64,000 bases of DNA from Thuidium tamariscinum. Taxonomy: Eukaryota; Streptophyta; Bryopsida; Hypnales; Thuidiaceae. Made by a program: the position numbers and the translations under genes. The notes under the pieces were generated by a model. The model was not told the origin of the DNA and did no database searches. It saw only the letters and a program-made list of their open reading frames with translations. The stretch covers positions 16,984,098-17,048,097 of the forward strand of contig OX344756.2 of assembly GCA_947034885.2 (NCBI GenBank), given 5' to 3'. Within the stretch, counting starts at the first letter, position 1. Every line of letters begins with the position of its first letter. This document shows positions 12,040-22,616 of the stretch, in pieces.

Positions 12040-12240
12040 ATTAGCAACTACTTCACAAGTATATAGGAACTAGCACAAACCTATTGTAGTGTAATATTGA
12101 TTGAACTTAGGAGAAAAATGGATGAAAAACATTCTGGATGAAATATTTTGGATGAAAACGTGACCATTTTTGTGACATTGGATCATGACAGGGGGCGTGA
12201 CAGGGGGCATGCCCATCTGTATTTCATATAATAGATTTCA
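12040..12240 (+). repeat. Dispersed repeat, reverse partner at 37.04-37.20 kb
   Basis: The stretch from ACTAGCACAAACCT through GTGACCATTTTTGTGACATT to TCATATAATAGATT is found in reverse complement at 37035-37195. A 14-base direct repeat unit containing GACAGGGGGC occurs twice at 12187-12210. Confidence 0.6.
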
Positions 12241-13299
12241 GCAGAGGCAAAAAGTCTTTTAGACATGCTAAAAACATTGTACATCCTTGAAATCGTGAAG
12301 GTTCACCCGCACAACGGCGGAGCACAATCTTGACAGCTTTTGTGCTACTTCAGCCCAACTGCTCTCTGCCTCCTGGACCACACACCCATATGATTGGAAG
12401 GCTCTGAGCACAGATTCCTAAGAAGATATTTGGAAAGTGCAGGTGAAGCCCTCTTCAGCCAAAATCAAATCAATAATACAAATTGGAGTGGCTTGTATCT
12501 TCCCACTTCATCATGCATCCCCGCATGCTAGAGCTCAGTGCATTGCAGTTTGTTGTTCAATTCAGTTCCTCATTGGACAATTTCAGAGTTCAATTCAGTT
12601 CCTCATTGGACAATTTGAGAGCTTGGTTTTCTTCCTGAGAACATGAATGAAAATTTAAAAAAATAAGAATACAAAGAAATCAACACAGGCCTTAGACCTA
12701 GAGGATTATGAACAAGAGCATGTGTGACATACCAGTTGGACTTTTATCATTCTACGAGGTGAATAAAATTTGTTAATTGCAATTTCATGCACAATTACAA
12801 CAAACCTTTAAACTCGAGATCCTCAATACAGTAGTAATGTAGTATGTGAACATCTTTGTCTCTTGATGCAATCTCAAGAATCTCCAATTTTCTTCAGAAG
12901 TGAGATATTTCAGAATCTGAATCCTCCACTTTCACTTTCAGGCCTGAAGCTGAACAAAGAAATATGAAGTCAACTTCTTAGATCACATATGAAGTGCAGA
13001 GCTTAGGCAGGTCAATCAGCTACTGCAGGTTAAAGGGTGTGGAAATTCAGAGCACCTTTCAGTTTCCTGTAGTGCAAAAATTGCATGCTTTGAACAACTC
13101 CTCTGCATTGGTGCAAATTGGTTTTGTGAACCCAAGATACATCATCCGTGTGCATGATAGACATATTGAGGACTAAGCAATTAGAAATCCTCATTATGTC
13201 TTCATCATATCAAGTTGCCTGAAAATATCAGTATAAGACAATTGCACACACACAATGTGCAATGTGTGACGAAAAGTGGGGTATCACCTAGGTCAATTC
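12241..13299. other. Spacer with a 33-bp tandem duplication
   Basis: No supported gene. At 12555-12620 a 33-base unit starting GTTCAATTCAGTTCCTC occurs twice in tandem. GC content is a little higher than in neighbouring spacers (12300-12560). Open frames at 12437 and 12994 have no recognisable domain. Confidence 0.5.
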
Positions 13300-13690
13300 A
13301 TTAAGGGGCCCCCCTCCTCTCTCAAAAAATTTACAAGCCATTGATTAAAAAAAAAAAAAAAGAAGCTTATCTTTGTAATCACCATTGATTCCTCAAAAAT
13401 TCTCAAGCCATTGATCGGATACGGGTTAGATATGGTCCAAATACAAATACAAATATGAATATAGATTCGAATATAGATTCAAATACAAATATAGGATCAC
13501 TTATCCCACAATGTTTGTCAATCAGTTGGTTTCAAAAAATTACAAGAGAGGGTGGGGAGGGAAATGAAGATTTAAAAATTTAAAAATAAAATTTTTTTGG
13601 GTGCACAATGATCGTGCACCTAACAAAAATTTTAATTTTTAAATTTTAAATTCTTTGGCCTGTAAGAACATGCCAAGTGTACTAAATCCA
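13300..13690. repeat. Degenerate repeat, reverse partner of 5.8-6.1 kb
   Basis: It contains CAAGCCATTGAT twice and an irregular ATACAAATATGAATATAGATTC tract of repeating ATACAAAT-like units, in reverse complement to 5790-6120. It ends in a palindromic AATTTAAAATT-rich stretch. Confidence 0.4.
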
Positions 13691-14239
13691 AATTTAAATT
13701 TTTTTAGAATTGGTAGTTATTGCCACTTTTTGGAACATTGTTCATACAATGTACAATGTACAAAAATGTGGCAGTAATTGCCAATCCACTGTTGTGTCCA
13801 AAAAGATGGTTGCTTCAATTATAATCAAAACATCCAAAAATGTTCAAAGAAGGAATTCAGCATGGCTGGAGGCATCTTTTTCTAAAAATAATATTTTTAT
13901 AGTATTAGTAAGTGAAAATAATGAATATTGAAGGAAACAAAATAGATTTTTCGGATGTTGTATGTAATTTCTATGATTTTTCAAAGTGTTGGCTCCCTAG
14001 ACTACTGAAATTGTTCAATAGATGCCCCAAATCCGAATGCAGTTCAAATCAGCAGTGGGCCAATCAGATTCTAGTATGTGTCCTTCATATGCATCAACGA
14101 ATTAGAATCAAGCATTTGGCAAACACATTAATTACAGTCTAGGGATGGTTTTGGATGGGTCTAGAGTCCACTCTAAGATACAAGTATGGTATTGGATATT
14201 TCTCCCTAAGTTTTTGTCTTCCTCATAATGACAATGATT
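13691..14239. other. AT-rich spacer, no gene seen
   Basis: Two short open frames (13710-13931, 13912-14142) have no recognisable domain or homologue that I can name. Confidence 0.45.
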
Positions 14240-14820
14240 ATTTTAAGAGAGGACTTAAAAACAATGCAGGCATTTTCAATTGTTGAATAGGAAGCTATGA
14301 AATGGATATTTTATTGTGGAAAAATGACTTTTTGATTACATTAGAGAATGATAAGATTTGGTTTATACTTCTTCAATGGATGGTTTAAGAGCCACAATGG
14401 ATTCTTTCCTAACTAAGTGGATAGGTGTCTACTAAATTTATTCAAAATAAGAATTGGTGGTCCAACTACCTTCTTACAAATGTTAAAAGATCCAAAATAA
14501 TGATTGATTCAACTATTCATTTCAGTTTTAGAAAGGGTCACATTTAGAAACCATCTTTGTTACTTTTTACATGTTGCAATGCTAGTTTTTGAACAAAACT
14601 AGATTTTTTTTAAAACTAAGCATGTGTGGGTTTCCAAGGCCTAAAAATCACAAATAGGGACCTATGCCAGATTTACTTTGAAAATTCATAAATAATTCAT
14701 AAATGCTTTGAAAATTATGAAACGGCTTGAGCTATATTCCTCATTTATTTCTCTTGGATTGAAAAATGAGCAAAAAATATTACCATCTAGAAAAAAAACA
14801 TGATAAAGGTGAACCAACCC
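14240..14820 (-). repeat. Dispersed repeat, copy 3 (reverse)
   Basis: It is the reverse complement of the repeat at 6390-7000 and 10125-10745. Landmarks are TACTTCTTCAATGGATGG and CACATGTTGCAATG-like stretches. It abuts a TTAA-flanked element at 14821. Confidence 0.6.
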
Positions 14821-14824
14821 TTAA

Positions 14825-15458
14825 CCCCTAAGCATCTAGAATCATTTTCAAAATTGACAATTTGTGAAAAATCATTATAAAATATTATTTAGAAAAATAT
14901 TTTGGAATTGTGATAGAAACAAAAGTTGTAGATTTTGAATTTTAGATTACATCCATGGGATTAGATTCCCCAATGCATTCACCAATTTTTTTCTATAAAT
15001 TGTGAAAGGAAAATTTCAAAATTCCTTTGAAATTGAATTACAAGCAAAATATTGTTATTTTTTGAGTAAAATTTGTTGGAGACTCCATATTTACCTACAA
15101 ACAAAAACTCATCATAACTTTTGCTTCATTAATCCAAATGGAATGGTTCAAAGCTTCCCATGTACATATAATTCTAAAGAATCAATTTTAGGTTTTTATA
15201 TTTTCTAAAAAGTGATTTTTAAAGAAGTTTCTTGAACTGCCCAGGCTGCCTAGGCTATCCAAAGATCAAAGAAAATCACATATCATGCAATAACTTTTAA
15301 CCATGTAGTCAAATGTTCTGAAAATTGTTGAACCTTAAAGCTACTCCTTAGGTGCATGTTGTGTAAAAATTTCAAAGAAAATAAATAAAAACTCCATTTG
15401 TAGTGAGTTGCCCAAAATCACTATGTTGCGAAAGAACGCACCTTGGTTCTTTAGGAGG
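14825..15458 (+). mobile_element. TTAA-flanked element, long subfamily, copy 2
   Basis: TTAA lies at 14821-14824 and 15459-15462. It starts CCCCTAAGCATCTAGAATC and ends GGTTCTTTAGGAGG. The interior shares CATTAATCCAAATGGAATGG with the other long copies. Non-coding. Confidence 0.55.
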
Positions 15459-15462
15459 TTAA

Positions 15463-15844
15463 GGTCTCACATGATGTAAAAATAGCCCTTGAAGAAGTTG
15501 GAAATGTACATCCTCACAATTTGGATTCTAAAATTTAAGTGCAACACATTTTTCATCTAATTTTCCTTTCTTTTAATTTCAAATTTTGAATTCAATTATC
15601 CCCTCATTCTTGTGCTGAAATGGTTATAGCAATGGAACCGGGTATTGTGACCTAAAGATTGGAATGCAAGTCCTTCAAGACAACAACTATTTGCTTGAGA
15701 CCATTAAAAATTCTTACTAAAAATGGATCATCCAACAGTAACCATATGAACCTACCATGAAAAAGAAAGCAAAACATGTAAATGGACTAGGGTTTTTGAA
15801 CAACTTGCATAAATGAAGAAGAACTTTGTACAATTGGCAAACCA
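15463..15844. other. Spacer, no gene seen
   Basis: No supported gene. Composition changes from AT-rich to GC-richer at about 15,840. Confidence 0.4.
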
Positions 15845-17225
15845 CATTGTTACGTGTGAGTCCCCGATTTGTCACCGGGGACTCACGGATTCTTTTTTCA
15901 AAATTCCTACATAAACTAAGGCGTAATTGGGCCTATAAAACCCACAAAAGGGCATTAAACCGGTATTGGCATTACACATGCCAATGTGCCATTTGGTCAT
16001 TAGGTGGGATTTATGATAGTTTACATCCAAAACGGGCCTTGTCTTAGCTAAATAGACGCCCAACTGATAGAGATGTGCAGGATTAGGGTAAGAAGCCTAA
16101 AAAGGCCCTGTCTAGGCTAGGAAGTCCTCATAGGGGGATCTAGGAGGAATCCCCCACTCCCCATAGCATCGAAGAGAATACGGGCGGAATACTAACCTTG
16201 AAATGCAGGTACCGGGCAATTTCCTAATTCTAGGAGCACACAGTGGGGATGCAGATTTGCATCCAAGTGGGGGGATCCCATGGGTGGTCCCCTCTAAAGT
16301 TTGGGAATTTTCCGACATTGTTTGGATATTTTCCCAGACGGTCAACCGCGGTGGACTTTGGGTGGGAATTCGAAAGAATATCCCAAAGTGCGTTAAAATC
16401 CCACTAAAAATCCGGCGAGGCGGTCTCACACCAATGGAGCGCTTCCCCAAGTTTCAAGACAAATCGATAGTTGGAAGATCCCGAATCGGCGACATTCCTC
16501 CCCAACTGACAAATTAAATGACGGAAGCTGCAGTTGACCGGCATACCGGGGCCATACGACATAGGAACGAAGCCTATCTTGGGTCTATTCCTACCATCTT
16601 CCATCTACTTAGAAGATTGGTGAAGGTTTGGGGTCCAAAATTGCCAAACTCCAAAAGTTGGGAATTTATCCCAACTTTGATCCCAACTTACACTAAGATT
16701 CATTGAGAATTTGGACATAGTTTAAGGGGTAAGGGGTTCTTTTTAAGATAATTATGGCCTTTCGGACCCAATGGCGCAATCCGTTTGCCATTTGGAGTTA
16801 AACTCCAAAAGTTAGCCTTTTGGGGACAGCACATGGAGAAGAAATGGGGGTTTAAGGCCCCCCAATGCTTTTTTGGGGAGTTTGGGCCCCAATGGTCGTG
16901 GGGAACTCCGGGCACATGTGGGAGCAAGTACCACCTCAAAAAGTTAGTGGAGGTGGCTCCAAGTGCTTGGTGTAAGTAATTTCAAATTAAGTAGGTGGGA
17001 ACACATGGGAACTTCTCCCATGTGAGAACTTGTAGATTTTGGGGAAGGTAAATTAGGTGGTTTTGCAAGTTCTTGTAAGGTTAAGTAAGATTTGAATTTC
17101 TCAATTCAAATTGTGTAGATTTTAGGTGGATAATTAGATTTGGAATGGGTAAACATATACGGACCTCCTAAATTCCCTCATCTAGTTATTCTTAGTAGAT
17201 TAAGGGGGGGTGTTTCTCCCTTTTG

Positions 17226-17275
17226 AGTATAAAAAGGGCGGCATTCTCCTCTCATTCTCTCTCTCTCACTCCTAC
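17226..17275 (+). promoter_or_regulatory. TATA box with CT-rich initiator region
   Basis: GAGTATAAAAAGGGC lies at 17225-17239. About 25-45 bases downstream is a (CT)n stretch, CTCATTCTCTCTCTCTCAC. This spacing is that of a plant polymerase II core promoter. It would serve as the U3 promoter if the surrounding block is an LTR. Confidence 0.4.
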
Positions 17276-18039
17276 CCATTTAAGGGAGGAGCACTATTGG
17301 GCCCAGGTTATGCCGGATTTCCTTTGGTTTTTAATGCCAAAGGAACCTTTGATAGTTTTGGGGTTGTTGCACCCTTGGCTCTTGTAGTTTTTACTTGGGG
17401 ACTTGAGACCCCCCCAAGTTGTGTGGGAACTTTTGTTAATTGATGTTGGGCTACCTTTTGTATTGTAAGGCAAGTGAATGTTGTTGTGGAAGAGGCTTGT
17501 GAGGAACCGAGGGGTGAATTGGGAGGTGACTTAGAGAGTATGTTGTAAACTTGTACCCACCGTTTTTCCCTCCTCTCTTGTGCACAAGGTTAAGCTAGTC
17601 CCATAGGGGACGGCGAAGCTTTGACCATCATTCTTAAATAGGCAATTGTTACTTCTCACCTCCCTCTTCTATTGTACACAAGGGTAAGCTTGTCTCATAG
17701 GGGACGGCGAAGCTATGACTCCCCTCCACCTCTAGAGAAATAGGAAGTCTTAGTCACGTGTCAAACACCTCCCCTCACAACGAAGCTTTGGACCCCCTAA
17801 GTCTTAGCGGGGTGTCAAAGGAGGTCATCTTTGAACTAGTCTCAACGTTTAGTGTCCAACATGTTTGGCACTAATGCAACGTTTAGCATCCAACAATAGA
17901 GTAGTAACTTTCTTAGAGAAATAGGTAGGGACCCACCCTTTGGGTGAACCCTTTGTGTGGTCATTTAGTTTAGTCTAGGTTTGGTTAAATTAGTTTCTTC
18001 AAGAGTGTGGCTAGTTGTTAGGCAAAAATTGTGAAAAAT

Positions 18040-18258
18040 AAGAGCCCAACCAGCCCAGCCAGACTAGCCAAGCACTCAGCCAGACCAGCTGGGCTCCCCC
18101 CAACCGGCGCTGCAGCAGCCAGCTGGGCTGCAGCAGACCCGCCGGGCCTCCCCGGATATCGGGCAGGGTCAGGGGTTCGGGCGGGGTCAGGGGGTCGGGG
18201 CGGGGTCCAGGGGTTCGGGCTTGGGGCCAGGGATTCGGGCTTGGGGTCTTTCTTTAAT
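18040..18258. repeat. GC-rich imperfect repeats with G-runs
   Basis: A CAGCC/CCAGC-rich segment leads into several imperfect copies of GGTCAGGGGTTCGGGC-like units. Runs of three to five G on the plus strand recur about every 8-12 bases. This is the most GC-rich tract in the left half of the window. Confidence 0.7.
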
Positions 18259-18265
18259 AAAAACT

Positions 18266-18450
18266 AGTTGGGGTTAGGAAAAATACACTTAGGGGATAGT
18301 ATAGTTGGAGTTAGGAAAAATACACTTATGGGATAGTATAGTTGGGGTTAGGAAAAGGACACTTAGGAGATAGTATAGTTGGGGTTAGGAAAAATACACT
18401 TAAGGGATGGTATAGTTGGGGTTAGTAAAAATACACTTAGGGGATAGTGT
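18266..18450. repeat. Tandem array, 37-bp unit x5
   Basis: Five consecutive 37-base units begin AGTTGGGGTTAGGAAAAATA and end GGGATAGTAT, each with a few substitutions. 5 x 37 = 185 bases, matching the span exactly. Confidence 0.9.
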
Positions 18451-18851
18451 AGGTTGGAAAAGCAAAAGACCCAACCACAAGGGTGGCTTGGGAAGGTAGT
18501 TTAGGAAATAGTAGAAACATAAAACGGCCTAGGAAGGAGGCCTATTTGTAAACCCGCCCGGAAGGGGATAATTAAAAGGACGGAATTGAGGTCCAATCGG
18601 AGCCGGAGGATGGCTATGGTGGACATGGCGTGGGAAGCAGGGGAGCTAGGAGAGTCCGCCACGTACACAATAGAGGTGGGTTCCTAAACCTTAACCCAAT
18701 CCCTTCTTTCTTTAGTGCAATTGGTTAGAGTAAGCGAGCGGTTAGAATTAGAGGCCACGAATTAGTTGTAATAGGAACCCGTGATTAGCAAGTAGAGATT
18801 GAAATAAAGGAACAACCACGAGTTAAAAGGAACAAGCAAAAGGAGACAAAC

Positions 18852-19150
18852 ACGTAGAGTAGGGGTATTCAATAAAAATACGTAAAGTAGAAGTAGGGCA
18901 AGACAACTATGTAGAGTAGAGGTACTCAATTAAAATAAATAGAGTAGAAGTAGGGCAAGACAACTACGTAGAGTAGAGGTACTCAATTAAAATACGTAGA
19001 GTAGAAGTAGAACAAGACAACTATATAGAGTAGAGGTACTCAATTAAAATACGTAGAGTAGAAGTAGAATAAGACAATTACGTAGAGTAGAGGTATTCAA
19101 TTAAAATACGTAGAGTGGAAGTAGAACAAGACAACTACGTAGAGTAGGAT
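18852..19150. repeat. Tandem array, 57-bp unit x5 plus partial
   Basis: Units start at 18852, 18909, 18966, 19023, 19080 and 19137 with ACGTAGAGTAG or a close variant. Each unit contains two related half-units around GTAGAGTAGAGGTA and GTAGAGTAGAAGTA. The array degrades into GAACGAAACACATAG-type repeats up to about 19,340. Open frames on the minus strand here are repeat artefacts. Confidence 0.9.
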
Positions 19151-19425
19151 AAAAATACGAAGACGTAGAGATAAGGTAGGAAATACCATACGTAAGTAGG
19201 CTAAAACAAATCCAACCATGTAAAAGTAGGACAAGAGAACGAAACACATAGGGTAAGGAATATAGAAGTAGGACAAGAGAATGAAACACGTAGAGTAAGG
19301 AGCAATTAGAAGTAGGACAAGAGAACGAAACAAACCCTTGGTAGGATAGGTAGGCTAGTAAAGAAGATCCATTGCTTGGAAGGCACAATGGATTGACGCT
19401 TAGACACCCGTAGGTAATAGAATTG

Positions 19426-19735
19426 TTAGGACCAGAGCCTGGTTGTGATCGCTTAATTCCAAGGGTGGGAATGAAGTGCCCACATTATGATGCACAATAC
19501 GATGCTTATTGTTGGCAATCTAAGCTTCAAAAAGATTCCTATCAAGATCCTCTTCCCAATGCACTATCCATTTTGCCATTGCATTTCCAAACCCTGCTTC
19601 CAATCCGATTGCAAGCAAATGCTCCCACGGATCTATATAAGAAACGAAAATCAAATTCAAATAAACTAAAGTTTTTTTCTTCTACACAAGAAAACAGAAT
19701 CTGTCAAAAGGGAGGCTCAAGACTCACAATGCATA
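19426..19735. other. Spacer with PBS-like motif at its start
   Basis: GGACCAGAGCCTGG lies at 19429-19442. The open frame 19423-19785 runs into a palindromic MITE and is not supported as a gene. TCTATATAAG at 19633 could be a TATA box but no gene follows. Confidence 0.35.
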
Positions 19736-19874
19736 AGGGCAAAACACCCATTCCCATCCATGTATCCAAAATTGTCCATATGTAGCAGGGGTGCACATTT
19801 TTCTTTGAAAAATGTGCACCCCTGCTACATATGGATGGTTTTGGATACATGGACAGGAATGGGTGTTTCCACCT
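19736..19874. mobile_element. TA-flanked palindromic foldback element, copy 2 (longer)
   Basis: TA lies at 19734-19735 and 19875-19876. The arms are about 62 bp and pair with 57 matches around a 3-base TTT loop. Arm landmarks are AAACACCCATTCC and CATATGTAGCAGGGGTGCAC. It is the fuller version of 5236-5356. Confidence 0.85.
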
Positions 19875-20058
19875 TAAGTAGAAGCTTTTGCAGTCCGGTG
19901 AAGTAAACTGAAAACTCAAGGTGATGATGGCTCCCTGCCTAGTTGCAATGGCTACCATCATTGCTGAGGATGATTGTGCTACCAAAAGAAAGGGAAACAA
20001 AATGTATATGTCGAGCTTGGCCTACTAAAAATCTTACAACAAATCTCCATGACAAATT

Positions 20059-20341
20059 CATTAGAGGAAATTTGAGGGCATTGGAAGACTACGGGTTCTT
20101 GAACTATAGGAATGCAGTTTTGCCATCGGAACAGGAATCCTACGTGGTTGAGAGGTTGCCACATCATTACCAAAAAATATATAATTTTAATTTTTAAAGA
20201 TTTTTTTTTTCATATTTCAGGACCACAATTAAATTTTTTTTTTTTGGATTAATGTTGGCTGATAGTAGCGAGCGATATCGGGAACAGTTTAAGGAACAAA
20301 CCCGAATATAGCCCTCCATTGCCTTCAAATTTGTTCTAATG
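20059..20341. repeat. MITE, CATTAGA...TCTAATG family, copy 2
   Basis: The left end CATTAGAGGAAATTTGAGGG and right end CCTTCAAATTTGTTCTAATG are inverted. The subterminal block ACGTGGTTGAGAGGTTGCCAC is shared with copy 5, and an AT-rich core follows. Confidence 0.75.
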
Positions 20342-20619
20342 CTAGTGTCACCTTGGGGTGAAGAAAAAATGAACTTGAAAGTTAGTTAGTTTTTCTATGA
20401 CTAACCCTACAGTGTAACTCTTTCCAGGGTTTTCTACCCAGCAAATATCTCAACAGAACAACCAATAGCAATGACCAAAAATGTGATGATTTTCAGAGTT
20501 CCTATAACTAATAAGCAATCTCCACTTGACTTCACCGATTTCTTCTATTGAACGTGACCTTCCAGTTCAAAAAAATGATTTTCAGCAACTCCACACTAAT
20601 CTTCCCTCTTTAAAACACC

Positions 20620-21190
20620 CCCATCTCTTGTAGTGCATCATGGAGCTCCCAAAGTTAGGGCTGATCAATACTGAGTATAGGTTTATGATTCAAGCCAGTG
20701 CTTCCTAATATTGCCAAAGCCATGGAATTCTGCCAAATTAACAAAACTATCCTCCAAGTTAAACAAAGTATGTTAAGCATAACATTTAGTAGCCCATAGA
20801 AGGACTGCCTTTCCCTATGTGAAGTCCCCATCACCTAATTTCATCTGACATTTCATGAAGTTTGCAACTTTAGTTACTGAATGGTGTGGAATATTCCACA
20901 CCATTTCATCCGTTGAGACGTAGTGTGATAGGCTGCTACTGAATGTTATGAGTATGGCGTATTTATTATGATGGTAAACTTTCAAGGAAATTGACATATT
21001 GCAAGTTGCAAATTGCAATCTCTACTATCTGTTTTTATACAGTTACTTTAGTTTACCGAACTCTAAGCTCTTAAATGTCACATTATTGGGCAATTTGAAA
21101 AACAGTGACATATTAGTGAATAGGACCATATATTTGTGCATTCGACTAAGTCAGCACTTCACGTGCAATCACATGTTTTGACAAACAAAA
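20620..21190 (+). repeat. Block related to sequence downstream of the first UGT
   Basis: Two anchors align in order with 30825-31165. CATCATGGAGCTCCCAAAG with GG(G/A)CTGAT lies near 20640. GCATTCGACTAAGTCAGCAC lies near 21138 and corresponds to GCATTCGACTAAGCCGGCAC at about 31119. A MITE (20778-20950) splits the copy here. It may be a decayed duplicate of the UGT 3' flank or a dispersed repeat. Confidence 0.45.
20778..20950. mobile_element. MITE, CATAACATT family, copy 3 (intact, 173 bp)
   Basis: The inverted repeats CATAACATTTAGTAGC and GCTACTGAATGTTATG have one mismatch. It contains the perfect palindrome around GTGGAATATTCCAC. It is the reverse complement of the 5075-5370 copy without the inserted foldback, so it serves as the empty site for that insertion. 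Confidence 0.85.
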
Positions 21191-21196
21191 TACTTA

Positions 21197-21827
21197 GGGC
21201 CGCTTCACACTATGGCTGACCAAATCAAGAGGCCGTGGGAGTGAGTGACCCAAACTTTGGCAAGAGTCCAAAGAAATGGGCTATTAAAAGGCAATAAAAA
21301 TTTGGATTTAAAACCTTTGGCCCGTCATAGTGTGAAGCCTCCAAAGGCCAAGTCCAAAGTCCAAACCCTTGAAAATGAACTCCCATGGCCTCTCAACTTG
21401 GATGGCCATAGTATGAAGTCTCCAAAGGTCAAGTCTAAAAGGTCCAAACCCTTGAAAATGAACTCCCACGGCCTCTCAACTTGGACGGCCATAGTGTGAA
21501 GCGGCCCATGGCCAAGCCTAAAGTCCAAACCTATGTCAATCTAATGATTAAGATCTTATTAGATTCTGATTTTTAATGAAAAACTCCCACGGCCTCTCAA
21601 CTAGAGTTTGGGTCTTCATTTTTGCTCGACCCAAACTCTAGTCGAGAGTCTGTCGCCATGTAAGCATTTGGTTGCCATGTAGGCAGTTTTGAGGACATCA
21701 AATTTTGATGGGCTTTGGATTGTGCCGCATAGTGTGAAGGGTCGAGAGTCCAAACTCATGGTTTCTTGAAATTTGATTGGTGGAAAGCGACGGACTCTCA
21801 ACCTTCGGCCATAGTGTGAAATGGCCC
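21197..21827. mobile_element. Tourist/PIF-Harbinger-like MITE, 631 bp
   Basis: It is flanked by TTA at 21194-21196 and 21828-21830. The ends GGGCCGCTTCACACTATGGC and its inverse GCCATAGTGTGAAATGGCCC are those of PIF/Harbinger elements (GGG/CCC ends, TTA target). The interior carries four more copies of a CATAGTGTGAAG-like motif. It also carries two tandem blocks with AATGAACTCCCA and GGCCTCTCAACTTGGA. No transposase frame is present. Confidence 0.8.
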
Positions 21828-21830
21828 TTA

Positions 21831-22289
21831 ACCTGTCATTCTACAAATGAAGTCAAAGTCCTTGCTGCCCCTTTGATCCGTGCCTATAACCAAGGTAAGT
21901 CGTGCAACGTTAAATCCTGTAATCAAAAGTGGGCCTAGCCTAGTTGGCCATTGTCAAACCCATCCTGGATCATGGGACCTGGCTGATTGTGTAGCTGCAC
22001 AGGATAGCGACTCCGCAGAACATTATTTGCGTTGGGTCGTCCTGCTGTAGGACATCAAGTTTGGTTTTTTTTAAACTATGAACTAATTTACAAATCCCAC
22101 ATTGTTTGTCTTGCCTCCCACCACCCCGTGTGTATATATAGAGTTGTCTTTGCAATGTGAAATACAAATCACAAAACACAAAATACAAATTATAAATTAC
22201 AAATTGTAAAATTATAAATTATAAATTACAAAATAAAAAACACAAATCACAAAAAAATTGAAATATTTATTTTAAATTCTAATACAACA
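21831..22289. other. Spacer with AT-rich simple repeat
   Basis: No supported gene. From about 22155 to 22255 there are irregular repeats of ACAAATCAC/AAATTATAAATTAC. Confidence 0.5.
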
Positions 22290-22616
22290 ATGGCAAATTT
22301 CATTAAAATGACAACATTTCATTACTTTGACACTTTGTACACTTCAAAACATGCAATCAAAAATAAAAACTAACATCCAAGAAATGTATAGACTAATTTT
22401 CAAACATCTAGGATTCTTATAGATCTCAAATAATCTATGATAGGTATGCATTTCAAACTATGTTGTTTGAAACATCTTGACTAGGTATAGATTTCAAACA
22501 TCTAGAATATATAGATTTCAAAAATCTGTGACAAATTTAGATTTTAGATTGCGTATTTTGAAGTGTTTAATGTATTAAAGTAAAGGAATGTTGACATTTT
22601 AATGAAATTTGCAAAT
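22290..22616. repeat. MITE with ATGGCAAATTTCATTAAAAT ends, copy 1
   Basis: The left end TGGCAAATTTCATTAAAATG and right end CATTTTAATGAAATTTGCA are inverted, and the arms continue inward imperfectly (ACTTTGACACTTTG mirrored by AAGTAAAGGAATG). A related element lies at 32199-32485. Confidence 0.7.

Larger units (their letters stand above)
15845..19425 (+). mobile_element. Possible long LTR or solo LTR with promoter and tandem repeats
   Basis: The block is distinctly GC-richer than its surroundings and begins TGTTACGTGTGAGTCCCCG with an 11-bp hairpin. It holds a TATA box followed by a CT-rich initiator-like stretch, two tandem arrays and a G-rich tract. Just past its right end, GGACCAGAGCCTGG at 19429 resembles the initiator-tRNA-Met primer site seen after many plant LTRs. 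No gag-pol reading frame follows, and I found no second LTR or clean TG...CA boundary. Overlapping open frames on both strands (for example 16112-16517) look like artefacts. LTR identity is inference. Confidence 0.35.

Noticed and set aside
16112..16517. Overlapping 104- and 112-residue frames on opposite strands
   Set aside because: They mirror each other in a GC-richer repeat block, and neither has a domain.
18031..18267. Pro/Ala/Gly-rich 78-residue frame
   Set aside because: It is low-complexity translation of the GC-rich imperfect repeats, without other coding signs.
19101..19388. Tyr/Leu-rich minus-strand frame resembling a membrane protein
   Set aside because: It is produced by reading the 57-bp tandem array; its apparent hydrophobic repeats follow the DNA repeats.
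19423..19785. 120-residue plus-strand frame
   Set aside because: It ends inside a TA-flanked palindromic MITE and has no recognisable domain.
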